Shown: piece after piece, positions 10,188 to 21,122 of the stretch
Position numbering within the stretch: position 1 is the first letter of the stretch
Layout of the letters: every line of letters begins with the position of its first letter
Assembly: GCA_020912385.1 (NCBI GenBank)
Contig: CP087206.1
Span: 1,054,001 to 1,118,000 of the forward strand
From: Neofusicoccum parvum
Lineage: Eukaryota > Ascomycota > Dothideomycetes > Botryosphaeriales > Botryosphaeriaceae
DNA: 64,000 bases
Direction: 5' to 3'
Program-made: the position numbers and the translations under genes
Notes under the pieces: generated by a model
Seen by the model: only the letters and a program-made list of their open reading frames with translations
What the model was told of the DNA's origin: nothing
Database searches by the model: none

Positions 10188-12213
10188 TTAAGCGCGCAAC
10201 TCACCAATGTCGTGGTCGTCGTTCTGCAGCGCTCCGGTCATGGTCATATTGCCGTCATCGCCGCCGCCACGGCCTAGGTCCAGGTCCTGTTGGTTTGTTG
10301 GGATCTGCGATGTTGGCGTCGTCTGCGAAGAAGAGGGTTGAAAGAATTAGTGACTCTGCGGCTTCAGGTAGGGCATCCAAAAACTCTGCAAGTGACGTGC
10401 TCCGGATGCGGGGGAAAGTGGCGATGCTGCGTCTCTACGACTGGGCTCTCCTGCTTCCGGAGATAATCTCCTGCCGCGGAGGAAAGAAGGGGGAGGATTT
10501 CACTAACTTCGACTATCTTGTCCCCGTCGACACGGACTTCGTGGTCGCGGAGTTGCCGCATCAGAGCCAAGAATCTGCTCTGCACGAACTTTTGGCTGGT
10601 GTCGTGGGATACGCTGTCCACCAGCTGGCCAGCCGTTCTTGCCAGCTCCTCATCATCATTGTTGGGCTGCTCGGGTTGCTGTTGCTCGGCACTCTGCTCC
10701 TGCTGAACCGGCTGCTGCCGTAGCATAGCTTCGCGGGCCACTGTGTCCGGAGGGCTTCTCAGATCCTGTAGAAGTGCTTCCGGTCTCTGATTTAACATCG
10801 ACAGGTTGTTTCGAATGCCTGCTCTGATATCCATGCCTGTGACTGTCCGGCTTGCTTCAGCTGGGAAGAGCCGTGATTCAGTCCCTATGTCTGCGACAAG
10901 CTGATTGATCTTAGCGTCTCCGAGAGACTGCTTATCTACTGCCGTAAGATCATCCTCACTCTGTAGAGAATTTTGGATCATCCTTAAACGAGTCGTTCTT
11001 AGCACAGGATCTTCTCTCTCCCTAGCCCTCTGGGATGCTTCTTGATCAAGATAGTTTGGCTGCTGGTTTTGGATCAAGCCAAGGAGGTGTTGAGCTCTAT
11101 CACTAAACATGAATTGCTCGTTGAAGAGGATGTCTGGTGCATTCACCATCTCGTTCAGCACGCGTTCCAGAAGAGGGTCCGGCGACAAGTCAGTGAGCTT
11201 CGCCTCGCTTTGTAGCTTTTCTAACGCGTTCATGTAGAGCGAGGCGAGACTGTAGTCCGGGACGGGAGACGCGTCTCTTGTACCGGTACGTGGTAGATAC
11301 TCGGTCATCTGATGACGGCAATATTCACCTGGAAGACAGACGGTTAGCCAAAAGGTTTCGAAGAGGCGCCGGGCGCTTACCAAACGCATGCTCCTTCATG
11401 TATGCCAGCGTCTCGTCGGTTTCCGGAGGGAGCATTATTCCTAATTCCTCTTCCCACTTTGACATGGCTGGCCGCTGGTCCGCTTGCGCCATGGCAGGTA
11501 CCTCCGCTTCCGCCGCTCTCTCCGCCTCCAGTATCTCGGCCGCCGCAGCATCAAAAGCACTGTCAAAGGCAGCATCGTCAAACACCGGATCCGTCTGTTT
11601 CGCCTGCTGCGCGTTCATGTCCTGCTGAGCCATGAACGGCTGTTGGTGCGCAAAGTGCCCGGCTCCAAATCCCATCATAGGCCCACCAGAGTACATGGGT
11701 CGCGAAGGACCAGCTGACATCTGCGGCGCGGGAGACGAAGCCTGCTGTTGCTGGAGGAAGTCCTGGTGCCATGACGCGGTCTGATTGTGTCGCGGCGCTT
11801 GCGCCTGGAAGTGATGCTGCTGCTGGAGCGGAGACGGCGAGGAAACATGCAGACGCTGGAAATCGGCTGCCCAGTCTGGCAGGGCGCCAGCGGGGCCTGC
11901 GAAGCTCGGCGGGGGAGCATGTTGGGCGGGAAAGCGCTGAAAGGCCTCGGGCTGAGGCGGGGCATGGCCAGCCTGGAAGGCCTCGAATTCGGGATCTATT
12001 GCGCCCGCATGCTGGCCTTGCGCCGAGCGGAAGTCCTGCAACACCAGAGATCAGATTTGGGGGAGCCGGTTGCGGAGCTGGGGTCGCGGGCGCTCGTACC
12101 TGCTGCGGCGATTGTCGCGAGATCAGTCGGTCTTGCTGCAAAGTCCGATCAACAGATGTGTGCTTCTGGAAGTTCTGGAGCGCGTTGGAGGGTCCGCAGA
12201 GAGCGTCAGCCAT
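10188..12213 (-). CDS. PEX20: Peroxin 20 (PTS2 co-receptor)
   Basis: Exons in transcript order: 12213-12100, 12035-11381, 11328-10508, 10322-10188 (about 574 residues). The N-terminus MADALCGPSNALQNFQKH is the hallmark of fungal Pex20, with the conserved Cys6 used for ubiquitin-dependent recycling. WxxxF/L motifs that bind Pex14/Pex13 are visible (WAADF, WHQDF, WEEEL). The C-terminal RFLALMRQLRDHEV block matches the Pex7-binding region. Pex20 cooperates with Pex7 to import PTS2 proteins into peroxisomes. The last intron (185 nt, GTTAGT..TTCGCAG with CACTAAT upstream) and the final 44 residues are the least certain; the GGTGAGTTG at the end could itself be a further donor. Divergent from SEC13 across 322 bp. 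Confidence 0.85.
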
Positions 12214-12535
12214 GGCGACAAGACAGCTGCAAGCGATCTGGCAGGAGGAGCGACTGCGCAGAAGAAAAACAAGAGCGAAATGCGCTGAGAATGGCGAGAG
12301 ATGGGGAACAGGCCATGTGAAAGCTGCGGCGGCAACAAGGTGCCCGCCGCCCGTGCTGCGCCGAGGTAGGCTCCGGTCCCCTAGGCTCGGCCTCCGCAGC
12401 CTCCGCAGGCTCGCCTTGGCGTGTTTGGCCGCTTTGCATCGCGACGCCGCCGCCGCCTGTCTCGGGCAGCTTCCACGTTTAACATTCCCGCCAGGCACTA
12501 CTGTCACCACCAATTCCCCCTCCACACCCGCAAAC
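12214..12535. promoter_or_regulatory. Shared promoter region PEX20/SEC13
   Basis: 322 bp between two start codons on opposite strands; it must hold both 5' UTRs and promoters. No clear TATA box seen. Confidence 0.6.
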
Positions 12536-13771
12536 ATGGTGAGCCTCCTCCGCAGAAGCTGCTAGAGCTCGGCTGATATCCCCCAGGCGCAAGTAATCGC
12601 AAATTCCGGCCACGATGACATGATTGTACGCCCGCGCTCCGCTCTCCCGATCGCCCGCTCCCGCAAACGGACCTCCGCTAACACAGACACGATGCTATAC
12701 AGCACGATGCAGTTCTGGACTACTACGGCAGGCGGCTAGCTACCTGCTCCTCCGACAAGACCATCAAGATATTCGAGGTCGAGGGCGAGAACCACAGGCT
12801 CACCGAGACGCTGAAGGGGTAAGCAAACGGCGCTGGAATGCTGCCCGCAGCTGGGGTGCATGGACGGATGGGACAGAGTGCTGATACGGCTCGCAGACAT
12901 GAGGGTGCCGTCTGGTGTGTCTCATGGGTATGCCCTTCCGCACAACCTGCTTGCCTGCCTCTCCCAGCTAACCAGCACTCCCGCTCCTCAGGCCCACCCC
13001 AAGTACGGCAACATCCTCGCCTCTGCCAGCTACGACGGCAAGGTATTCATCTGGCGCGAGCAAAACGGCCAATGGCAGCGCGTCCACGTCTCGGAGCTGC
13101 ACTCCGCCTCGGTCAACCTCGTGTCCTGGGCGCCGCACGACGCGGGCTGCGTTCTCGCGTGCGCCAGCAGCGACGGCAACGTCTCGGTGCTCGAGTTCCG
13201 CGACGGCGCGTGGGCACACCAGATCCTGCCGGCGCATGGCCTGGGCGTCAACGCCGTGAGCTGGGCCCCGTCCATCAGCCCCGGCGCCATCGCCAGCGCC
13301 GCCCCGCCCAACGCCCCGGGCCCCCTCCGCCGCTTCGTCACCGGCGGCTCCGACTGCCTCGTCAAGGTCTGGGAATGGAACGCCGAGACCAGCACCTACA
13401 CCTGCACCAGCCAGCTCTCCGGCCACACCGACTGGGTCCGTGACGTTGCCTGGTCGCCCACCGTGCTCTCCAAGGCCTACATCGCGTCCGCCTCGCAGGA
13501 CAAGACGGTCAAGATCTGGACGAGCACCAACCCCTCGCTCGGTATGTTTCCTAAGCCCTAAGCCCTAAGCCCTACGCCAGGCTCTGTACTGATACAACTC
13601 TTCGCAGGTGACTGGCAGCAAACCACCCTGAACTTCGACGCTGTCGCCTGGCGCGCGAGCTGGAGCTTGAGCGGCAACGTCCTAGCCGTCAGCACTGGCG
13701 ACAACAAGGTCAGCCTGTGGAAGGAGAAGCTGACGGGCGGCTGGGAGTGCATCAAGACGATCGAGGAGTGA
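12536..13771 (+). CDS. SEC13: COPII coat / nuclear pore WD-repeat protein Sec13
   Basis: Six exons: 12536-12538, 12587-12625, 12703-12818, 12897-12927, 12992-13541, 13608-13771 (300 residues, normal for Sec13). The first coding exon is the ATG alone, followed by GTGAGC. The start [20 protein letters not shown] and WD-type blades ([67 protein letters not shown]) give the six-bladed Sec13 propeller. Sec13 pairs with Sec31 in the outer COPII coat at ER exit sites, and with Nup84-complex and SEA-complex partners. All six exon joins keep frame and the Sec13 sequence order. Confidence 0.97.
13551..13577 (+). repeat. CCCTAAG heptamer repeat inside SEC13 intron 5
   Basis: Three to four consecutive units of CCCTAAG (TTAGGGC-like on the other strand) occupy much of the 66-nt intron 13542-13607. 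This is telomere-like but with a 7-nt period. Confidence 0.7.
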
Positions 13772-14957
13772 ACGAACGCACACCAGAGAGCGCAAGCAAG
13801 CAACGTGGCACGACAATGATTGAAAGAAAGCATTCTCTGCTCTACAAATGCCATCTTACAGCGAGCGGGGATCCCAGACTATGGAACATTAGGGAGTTTT
13901 GGAGTGCAGGAAAGACAAAAGCACATTCAGCGAAGGGTGGCAGGTCGGGCAAGGGCGAGTAGATGGATTGATGGCGGAAGCGAAGCCAGACTGATTCCTG
14001 GCGGTTTGCATACCCAAACAACACTTTTTTGAAGCAGATAAGCAAACAAATGTAATGCGTGGTGTCACATGAGCGCCAATTTCTTGCATTGCTATCATCT
14101 CCTTATCCACCTACACCTACCATTGTGATATCTGCGTGCCGGTTGGTGTAGGCGAATATTTGCAGTGTAGCTACAACCTTACGGTAGGTCGCAAACTTAT
14201 CACTGACACTCCTTCACTCAATCAATTTGCTCTATGCCTTTTACGGTTCTTTTGTTCGAAATTGTAAAACTCCCGTCTAATATCCACCCAAACCTAGCAC
14301 CCACAGCTGTCTTGCGCTTTCGTATGATCCGCAAAAACCAATAATAGCACTACTACCATCACTAGACTTTATTACTTTCCTGTCCATGAATATGCCAAAA
14401 AGGGAGGAAGAAAAGCAAAAGAACCCAATCCTCCGACGAACTCCTTTTCTGTGGATATCCGTTCGCGCTGAAGACCATTGCCACCAAAAGAAAAAGCCCA
14501 CCCGTGTGTTCCCAATTCCGCGATTTCTTGAAAGCCAAACCAAACACCATTTTTGCCGCAGTAACTGAGGCCGCGTGCTGAGCCTCCAGTCTCCAGACTC
14601 GGAGGTGAGTTCCAGTTGGAGTGAAGTTGGAGTGGACTAAGGAGAAGCAGAGAAACCAAAATAAAATCCATGCGCCTGTATCGTGCGATTTAAGGAATGT
14701 GGGGCGTAAGTCGTTAGATCGTTAAGGATAGTGGGTTTGAACGCCTGGAAGAAGAAAGGAGTGACGAAGTCGTTATAGATCCGGATAGAAGCCCTGCAGA
14801 CCATGCTGGCCTCGCGGGAGCAGCTAGGGCCGACAGTTGTTTTTATATTTTTAAGATTGCAGACCGTTCGCGCGAGTTGACTTGTGGTGCGCGCTGTTCT
14901 CGCCAATGTGTCAAAGGTGAAGTGTTTGGCGTCGTTGGTGAAGTCAGACCAGGCACT
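13772..14957. other. Convergent intergenic region, no gene seen
   Basis: About 1.2 kb between the SEC13 and F-box 3' ends. Only short motif-free open frames. It contains an imperfect 12-bp inverted repeat at 14110-14152. Confidence 0.55.
14110..14152. repeat. Short inverted repeat / hairpin
   Basis: CCTACACCTACC (14110-14121) pairs with GGTTGGTGTAGG (14141-14152) with one mismatch and a 19-nt loop. Function unknown; it lies between two convergent 3' ends. Confidence 0.5.
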
Positions 14958-16566
14958 CTAAGGATCGTTGATGCCGTGTAGATCGCAGTCAATGAGATCG
15001 CAGGCGGCGTCGGTGTTCCAGAAAATGAAGGGTCCGGTATAGACCTCGCGGCCAGGAACCGCCACCTCCGGGCTCCACCAACGACCGAGCATGATCTGGC
15101 CGCCAGGAAGGACAACACCCTCGTAGGCCCAGAGTGCGTTGCCGTCCCAGCCACCCTGGCCATCCTCGAAGTACTTCATCATGGTCATCCTTTTCCAGCC
15201 GGCGATGCCCTGCTGGTTGGGGAGTTCGTTGAGCCAGCCAGCGGCATGGAAATCTTCATCATCGTATCCGGTGGCCTGGAAGCGTTGGTTGATGCGCTCG
15301 TACATGAAGCTGTCATCAACATCAGAACGGTGTTGGGCACGGGTACGAGCGGGCTTCGGCGGAGTGATAGACTGAAGGTGTCGCTCAAAGGAAGCAGGCC
15401 ACGGGAACTCGTGAGTCTCAGGGATGTCGATGTTCATGGTCTGGATAGCGCTGTCTCCATGGTCGACGTTGCGATCCATCAGAAGCTGGTTGTGGGGGTT
15501 GCCGGAGCGGATGGCCTTCATCTCGTCACGGTCCAAGTAAGCGTAGGTACCCTTCCAGTGAACACCAAGCTCCTGCGGACCGTTGTGGATGGGGCCCTGC
15601 CAGTAGAACGGCTTCTCGGCCCTCTCGAGCTTGCCGAACGGCTCGAAGAGTGTATTCTCACCCGCGTTGCCGATGTGGTACTTGAAAAAGTTCATGACGT
15701 GAAGAAGCCAGACCATGTTGATCTCAAGCTTGTTGAACCCACCGAAGATGGGTGCCTTCACGATGGTGGAATAGGCTTCCTTCTGCGAGTCCGGGAAACC
15801 ATACAAGTTGCGGGGTTCCTTCAGGATGGTGGGAATACATAGGACCTGAATGGCAGCGAGCAAAGGGCTGTACTGGGGCTCCTTCTCGTCTTCGCCATCG
15901 TCCTTCTTGGACTTCCGAGAAGAAGGACGAGGACGGAAGATATTGTCGATGATGTCAGAGCGGCTAATGAAGTCTTTGAATGCCTCAATGTTCTTGGAAG
16001 TCAGCTGCTTCTGGCCATTGATGAAGGTGTTGTGAACCGAGCTGGAGCTGTTGTAGGAATCTGATTGAGGATGGTAAAGTCAGTACCAAACCTGGCGGAT
16101 CGTGACCCAAGTGGAAGGATCTGGGACAAGGATGAGCAACTCACCATTGATGAGGTCGGCAACCATCTTGAGAGAATCCTCCTCCCTCTGAGTGCATCCA
16201 GTCTTGAAGTGAGGTGGGGAGCGAACGAGATACTTGCTGCGCTTCTGGTACAGCTTGCGAATCTTGGCCTTGTAGCCGGGCGAGTTCTTGTGAAGGTTGG
16301 CAGGATAATCGTAGAGTTGAGTGAAGCGCTTGAACCAGGAGGAATCTTGATCATCAATGGCATCTCTGGCGGCGCGGCAGGCGGCGCGGAAGTTGACAAG
16401 ATCCTTATCGTTCGTAAGGTTGGAAGCAATCTCCTGGTTGAGCTGCAAGTGACGGCTGGTCAGCAGTGGCGTTGAGCGAGTCAAAGAGATGGAGGCATAC
16501 CTCAACGGGCAGAACCTGGAAGGCCTTGGGCTTTGCCGCGATGCGATTGAGATAGCCGTTGGCCAT
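14958..16566 (-). CDS. F-box domain protein
   Basis: Three exons in transcript order: 16566-16501, 16442-16145, 16060-14958 (488 residues; introns GTATGC..TTGCAG and GTGAGT..ATCAG). The N-terminus (AFQVLPVE, then LNQEIASNLTNDKDLVNF) fits a short F-box: Leu-Pro-x-Glu start followed by a helix with hydrophobic spacing. The C-terminus has the LGRWWSP...GPFIFWNTD motif common to a large fungal F-box family. F-box proteins bring substrates to SCF ubiquitin ligases through Skp1; the substrate is unknown. A charged linker (RPSSRKSKKDDGEDEKE) follows the first third. An in-frame ATG 51 nt upstream (16617) is an alternative start. Confidence 0.75.
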
Positions 16567-17128
16567 GGCGGCGGCGTGAATGCGCTGATGGGCCACCGAG
16601 GTTGAGGTGTAGAGCAAGGAGAGCGAGGACGCGCGATGAGATGCTTTTCGGGGTAAGGTGTGCAGTGGTGGAGGAAGAGGATGGTCGGAGGGTGGCTGAG
16701 GCGAAATTTAAAAGGAAAGGCTCGAGGTTCGAGTGAAAGCACCCCGTGCTGTGCAGGTGAGGTGAGGACAATAGTCACAATAGGAAATGCGCCGCGCGGA
16801 GCTCAGCTGCCCACCTCCTGGGGCAATGTCAGCAGGCATGCACGTAGATAAGGGCCGGATCTGGGGTTGGCGATGGCAGCAAGCCTGATATTGCAACGAA
16901 TGCACAGCCGGCGACAAGACGTCGCAAAAGCCTTGAACGGCCCCTTCCATCTTGAGCTCTCACCAGCCCCGCTCCCACGTCACTGCCCCACTGCGACCCA
17001 AACACCGAGAGCACCCTTTCAAACAGAACTCGGTCCGATACACCGTGCTTCGTTCACTTCTTTGCAAGAACGCCCATGGCATTCACCCGCCGTGACCGCA
17101 CCCAGGCAATCGAGGGCAACCACCCACC
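16567..17128. other. Intergenic, no gene seen
   Basis: 562 bp between the F-box gene start and the epoxide hydrolase 3' end; contains the F-box gene promoter. No coding signal recognised. Confidence 0.55.
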
Positions 17129-18473
17129 CTAAAGACGCGCCCGCTCGCTCCCACCATAGCCGCTACGACCACTCACAATCTTGTAGCAGGGGCCAGCTTT
17201 TGAGAACATCTTCTGCAAGTCACCGGCAATCACGTCCGGGTTCTCCCACGCTGCAAAGTGCCCGCCACGCGGCGACTCGCTTTCGAAAACAACCGGCCCT
17301 GCTGCGTGTCAGCATGCTCTTGAAGAGACTGTCGGCCGGAAGAGCCTACCCAATGTACGAGCCCATGTCTTCGGCGGTACTGTAAGCTCTTTCGGGAACC
17401 AGGCAAGGCCGAGTTTGACGGACGGAACCCATCCTTCCATCTGCGCTCGGTTTTGGATGACTGTGGCTTTCGGCGAAACGTGGGTGGCTTCATAGTATAT
17501 GCGCACATTGGCGGCTGGCCCAGCTGTGGAGAACCAGTAGATGCTAATCCACGTCAGAACCTCATCGTCCGTCCACAGGTAGCTGTCGGTCCAGTCGTGC
17601 AGCTTCTCATAGATCCACGCCAGGAGTGCGACAGGTGAGTCGGCCAGTGCGTAGCCGAGCGTCTGCGGCTTGGTCGTCTGCAGCAAGTTGTAGCCAAAGC
17701 CCGCCTTCGAAAACCACTCCGACCGTTCGAGACCCTTCTTTTCGGTTTCGGAATACGGGAACAATGCATGCTGCAGGGCCAGCAGGGGATTCTTCTTGAA
17801 CTCTGGACGGTGACCGCGGATAAGGTTGAGGTGGCTTGCTTTGCAAGACTCCGGATACAGAGTGCCCATGGCGCGGGTGACGTAGAACCCCCAATCTCCA
17901 CCCTGAGTGACGTACTCGTCGTAGCCAAGCTGCTTCATAAGCTTGTGACAAACCTCAGCATAATGTTCGAGAGAAAACCCGGGCTCCTTGACACCACTTG
18001 AGAAGCCGTAATTGGGAAGGGAAGGTGCGACAACATGGAAGGCAGGCGAACCCGCCTCCAGGAGAGGAAGCAACTTTGTGACCTCAATGAAGGATCCCGG
18101 CCCTTGAGAAAGTCAACACGCTTCGCCTCGCATCAGCTCGAGGAGGCGTCATACAGCCATGGCAGAAAAGCAGTGGGATAGCTTTCTCCGAGGGGCTCTT
18201 CTGGTGCACGAAGTGGATGTCAAGAGGACGGAAGCCTGTCACTTCGATTCGAGTCCTGAAGTTTGGCAATTGGTTGAGCCTGGACTCGGCCTTGCGCCAG
18301 TCGAACCCATCCTGCCAGTATTTGGCAAGTCTCTTCACATCGGCGAGGGGGGCGCCGTACGGCCATTGATCAGGAGCTTCAAGCTCGTCAGGAAAGGTCG
18401 CAACTGCGAGCTTGTTGCGCAGGGCATCAAGCGCCTCGTCGGGAACGCTGATGGTGTATGGCGACGCAGCCAT
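17129..18473 (-). CDS. Epoxide hydrolase (alpha/beta-hydrolase, EHN domain)
   Basis: Three exons in transcript order: 18473-18155, 18102-17350, 17298-17129 (413 residues). The N-terminal domain ([36 protein letters not shown]) is the EHN domain of microsomal-type epoxide hydrolases. The oxyanion motif is HGWPGS (residues 105-110), with the codon for W split by the first intron. The nucleophile is D176 in GGDWG, and the catalytic His lies in the last exon (GGHFAAWE). These enzymes open epoxides to diols, in detoxification or secondary metabolism. Both introns are about 50 nt. The stop at 17129 follows an exon that contains a GTGAGT, so an extra intron near the 3' end is possible. Confidence 0.9.
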
Positions 18474-19352
18474 GGCTTTTCGTCAGAATGAAGGTGGAGG
18501 TGGGGGGTCTCGCACCCGCGGACGTCGGCCGGCTTCTTCAGAAGGCGTCAGACGGAGCTTGATATGTAAGCTGTGCAAGGAGCGGGGGTAGCTCACCCTG
18601 GCCTAGCGCGCAGCTCCTGGAGAGGCCTGCGGGGTGGATCGTCCCTGTGCCAATCAGCCCCGGATTCACTGCAGGGATGGGGCGCGCGGGTGGCCGCCCT
18701 GTCGCGATTCTGCTCGTCGCGGCAATCCATTCTGTCCGACCCGCTTTTTCGATCGCGTCTCTCCTCAAAATAATGTCCCGCTCTTCAGACCCCCGGGCAT
18801 GTTCTCGCCGACACCTTGCGAAACCATCGCCACCGATTGGCCCGCCCTCCCGCCAGCGTCCCGTCCAGGCTTCAGTCAGTGTTGTGCCTCGGAAATCAAT
18901 GGTCGACATGGCGTGGTGCTAGCAGAAGGCCGTGTCGCCGCGCTTTCCCTCTCGCCGGACATAAGCTGTCCGGTACAACGCGCTAGCCAGGGCGGAGAGA
19001 GGGATCAGCGGGTGGCTCACGCCGCTCCAGCTTAACAGCGATAGAGTCTTCCATTTCTGCCAAAGCGCGTGTCTAAAATTGCGCCTCGCGGCAGGAGGCT
19101 CCAGGCCTTGCCTTTCAGCGTTACATTGGACACCATCCGCGCTGGCAGCGACCGAGCCCAGCCGTTTCCCGTTGCTGACGCATGAGCACTCCACAATGGG
19201 GCCACGCTGAACAGACGCCATGGCCTGATAGCGTGGCTTTCGAATTGCCGGCTTGCGGGCGATCCATGCATGTCAATATAAGAGCACTGTGCTTTCCCGG
19301 GCCTCAAATACGCTTTTCTAAATCTCAGGCTCCCGCCCATTTCTCATCCACC
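18474..19352. promoter_or_regulatory. Divergent promoter region, epoxide hydrolase / lipase
   Basis: 879 bp between two start codons facing away from each other. No convincing gene; open frames on both strands lack motifs. Nothing more specific seen. Confidence 0.45.
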
Positions 19353-20937
19353 ATGTACAGCCGCCACACTTGGGTTCTGGCCGCCAGCGCCTATTGGCGC
19401 GCCTCGTTTGCTGCTCCAACGCCTACCCAACCGCTCCAGGACAGAGGCCTCGTCGGAGAACTTCTGAACCCCGTGGAGAGTCTCGTACATGGCGTGGCGA
19501 CAGGTCTGGTTGGCGACGCCACCGCCGCTGCCTCGGTGTTCAACGACATCTTGCATGACATTTCCGCCACAGTTCCGACCAACTCGCCAGCGGATATTGA
19601 TGGTAAGGCGTAAGTGGAAGCAAGCGAGACTGTGCTAACATCAGACAGAGGTTTTCACGCTTGTGCAGGACATATTCACTCCTACACCCACCGATCTTTA
19701 CGAGAATGTCGTCGACCTGGTTGCCAATTCACTAAGCCCGGGAGATCTGGAAAACGTTTTTGAATCATACAGCACCGGTTACAACAGCGAGAATAACAAC
19801 AACGCTCGAGAACCGGATAGTGTCGTCTACCCATCGGCATCGGATAAGGACGCACCTTATTCCTTGTCGGAATCTCAGCTTCGTCAGGCCATCTATATTC
19901 CGTAAGTTGCTTCCGAGAAACGACGAGATGGATGTGCTGACTGCAAGCCAGATCTGGGTTTACTTACGGCGAGAAGCCTCCAGTCATCCTAGTGCCTGGA
20001 ACCGGAGCCAAGGGTGGCGAGAATTTCGGCAGCAATTTCATTCCTCTCTTCACTGGTGTCGATTATGCGGATCCCGTCTGGCTGAATATCCCTGGCTTTC
20101 TTCTCGACGATGCCCAGGTGAATGCTGTAAGCCGGATTTCCGCTCAAAGTATTTGAGAGAAACAGTAACTGAACTTCGCCAGGAATACGTCGCGTATGCC
20201 ATCAATTACATCTCTGGTATTTCGAAGAACAAGAAGGTTAGCGTGCTCGGATGGTCTCAAGGCAATCTGGACATTCAATGGGCAAACAAGTATTGGCCCT
20301 CGACTGTCAAAAATGTCAATAAGCACATCGCCATGTCCCCAGACTACCACGGCACCCAGCTTGCTAAGGCCCTTTGCCCGGATTTCCCGACATTGCCCTG
20401 TGCACCATCGGTCCTTCAGCAAGAGTACAACAGCAATTTCGTCACGCAGCTCCGCAAGAACGGCGGTGACTCGGCATACGTCACTACGACCAATGTCTTC
20501 TCCGTGACGGATGAGATCGTGCAGCCGCAGGCTGAGCCCGGAGCCAGCGCCCACCAGGACGATGTGCGGGATGTGGGAGTCACGAACAACGAGCTCCAAT
20601 CCATCTGCAACGGGAAGCCTGCGGGTATATTCTACACGCACGAGGGCGTGCTGTACAACCCAATTGCCTTTGCGCTGGCAAAGGATACTCTGATAAATGA
20701 CGGTCCGGGCCTAACAAGCCGAATTGATCTCGATGGTCTTTGCCAGGAGCTTGTGACTGAGGGATTGAGTTTGACTGATGTGGTCGCCACTGAAGGTATG
20801 TTTCCACGCCTCATGACATCTGAATATCATTGGTAACATATTGTTTAGGCACGATTGCTGTGGCAGCGGCAGCCATACTGCTGTACCCGAATAAGCTGGT
20901 TGAGGAGCCGCCGCTCAAAGCTTACGCGACCTACTAA
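19353..20937 (+). CDS. CALB-like (Candida antarctica lipase B family) lipase
   Basis: Five exons: 19353-19602, 19649-19901, 19952-20126, 20183-20795, 20849-20937 (459 residues). An N-terminal stretch of about 170 residues precedes the hydrolase domain. The core matches CALB in order: PPVILVPGTGAKG, WLNIPGFLLDDAQVN, VLGWSQGN (nucleophile S251), SPDYHGT, VTDEIVQPQ (D336) and FYTHEGVL (H379). The fold is alpha/beta hydrolase with a small lid; substrates are esters and triglycerides. The first 20 residues are only weakly signal-peptide-like, so secretion is expected from the family rather than shown. Intron ends are all GT-AG and keep frame. Confidence 0.9.
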
Positions 20938-21122
20938 TGAGCTTGAGCGTGTGCCTACTGTATTTACTGTTCATAAATTGTAGTTAATCGAGTGCATGAA
21001 CATTAATTATGGGTTGATACCTATTGACTCACGCTTCGCTACTTCCATTAAGCAGAAGCCTCACGGGCTACAGCGACCCCATCCTCTACATATTCACATC
21101 CGCATTTCCCGCGGCCACGCAA

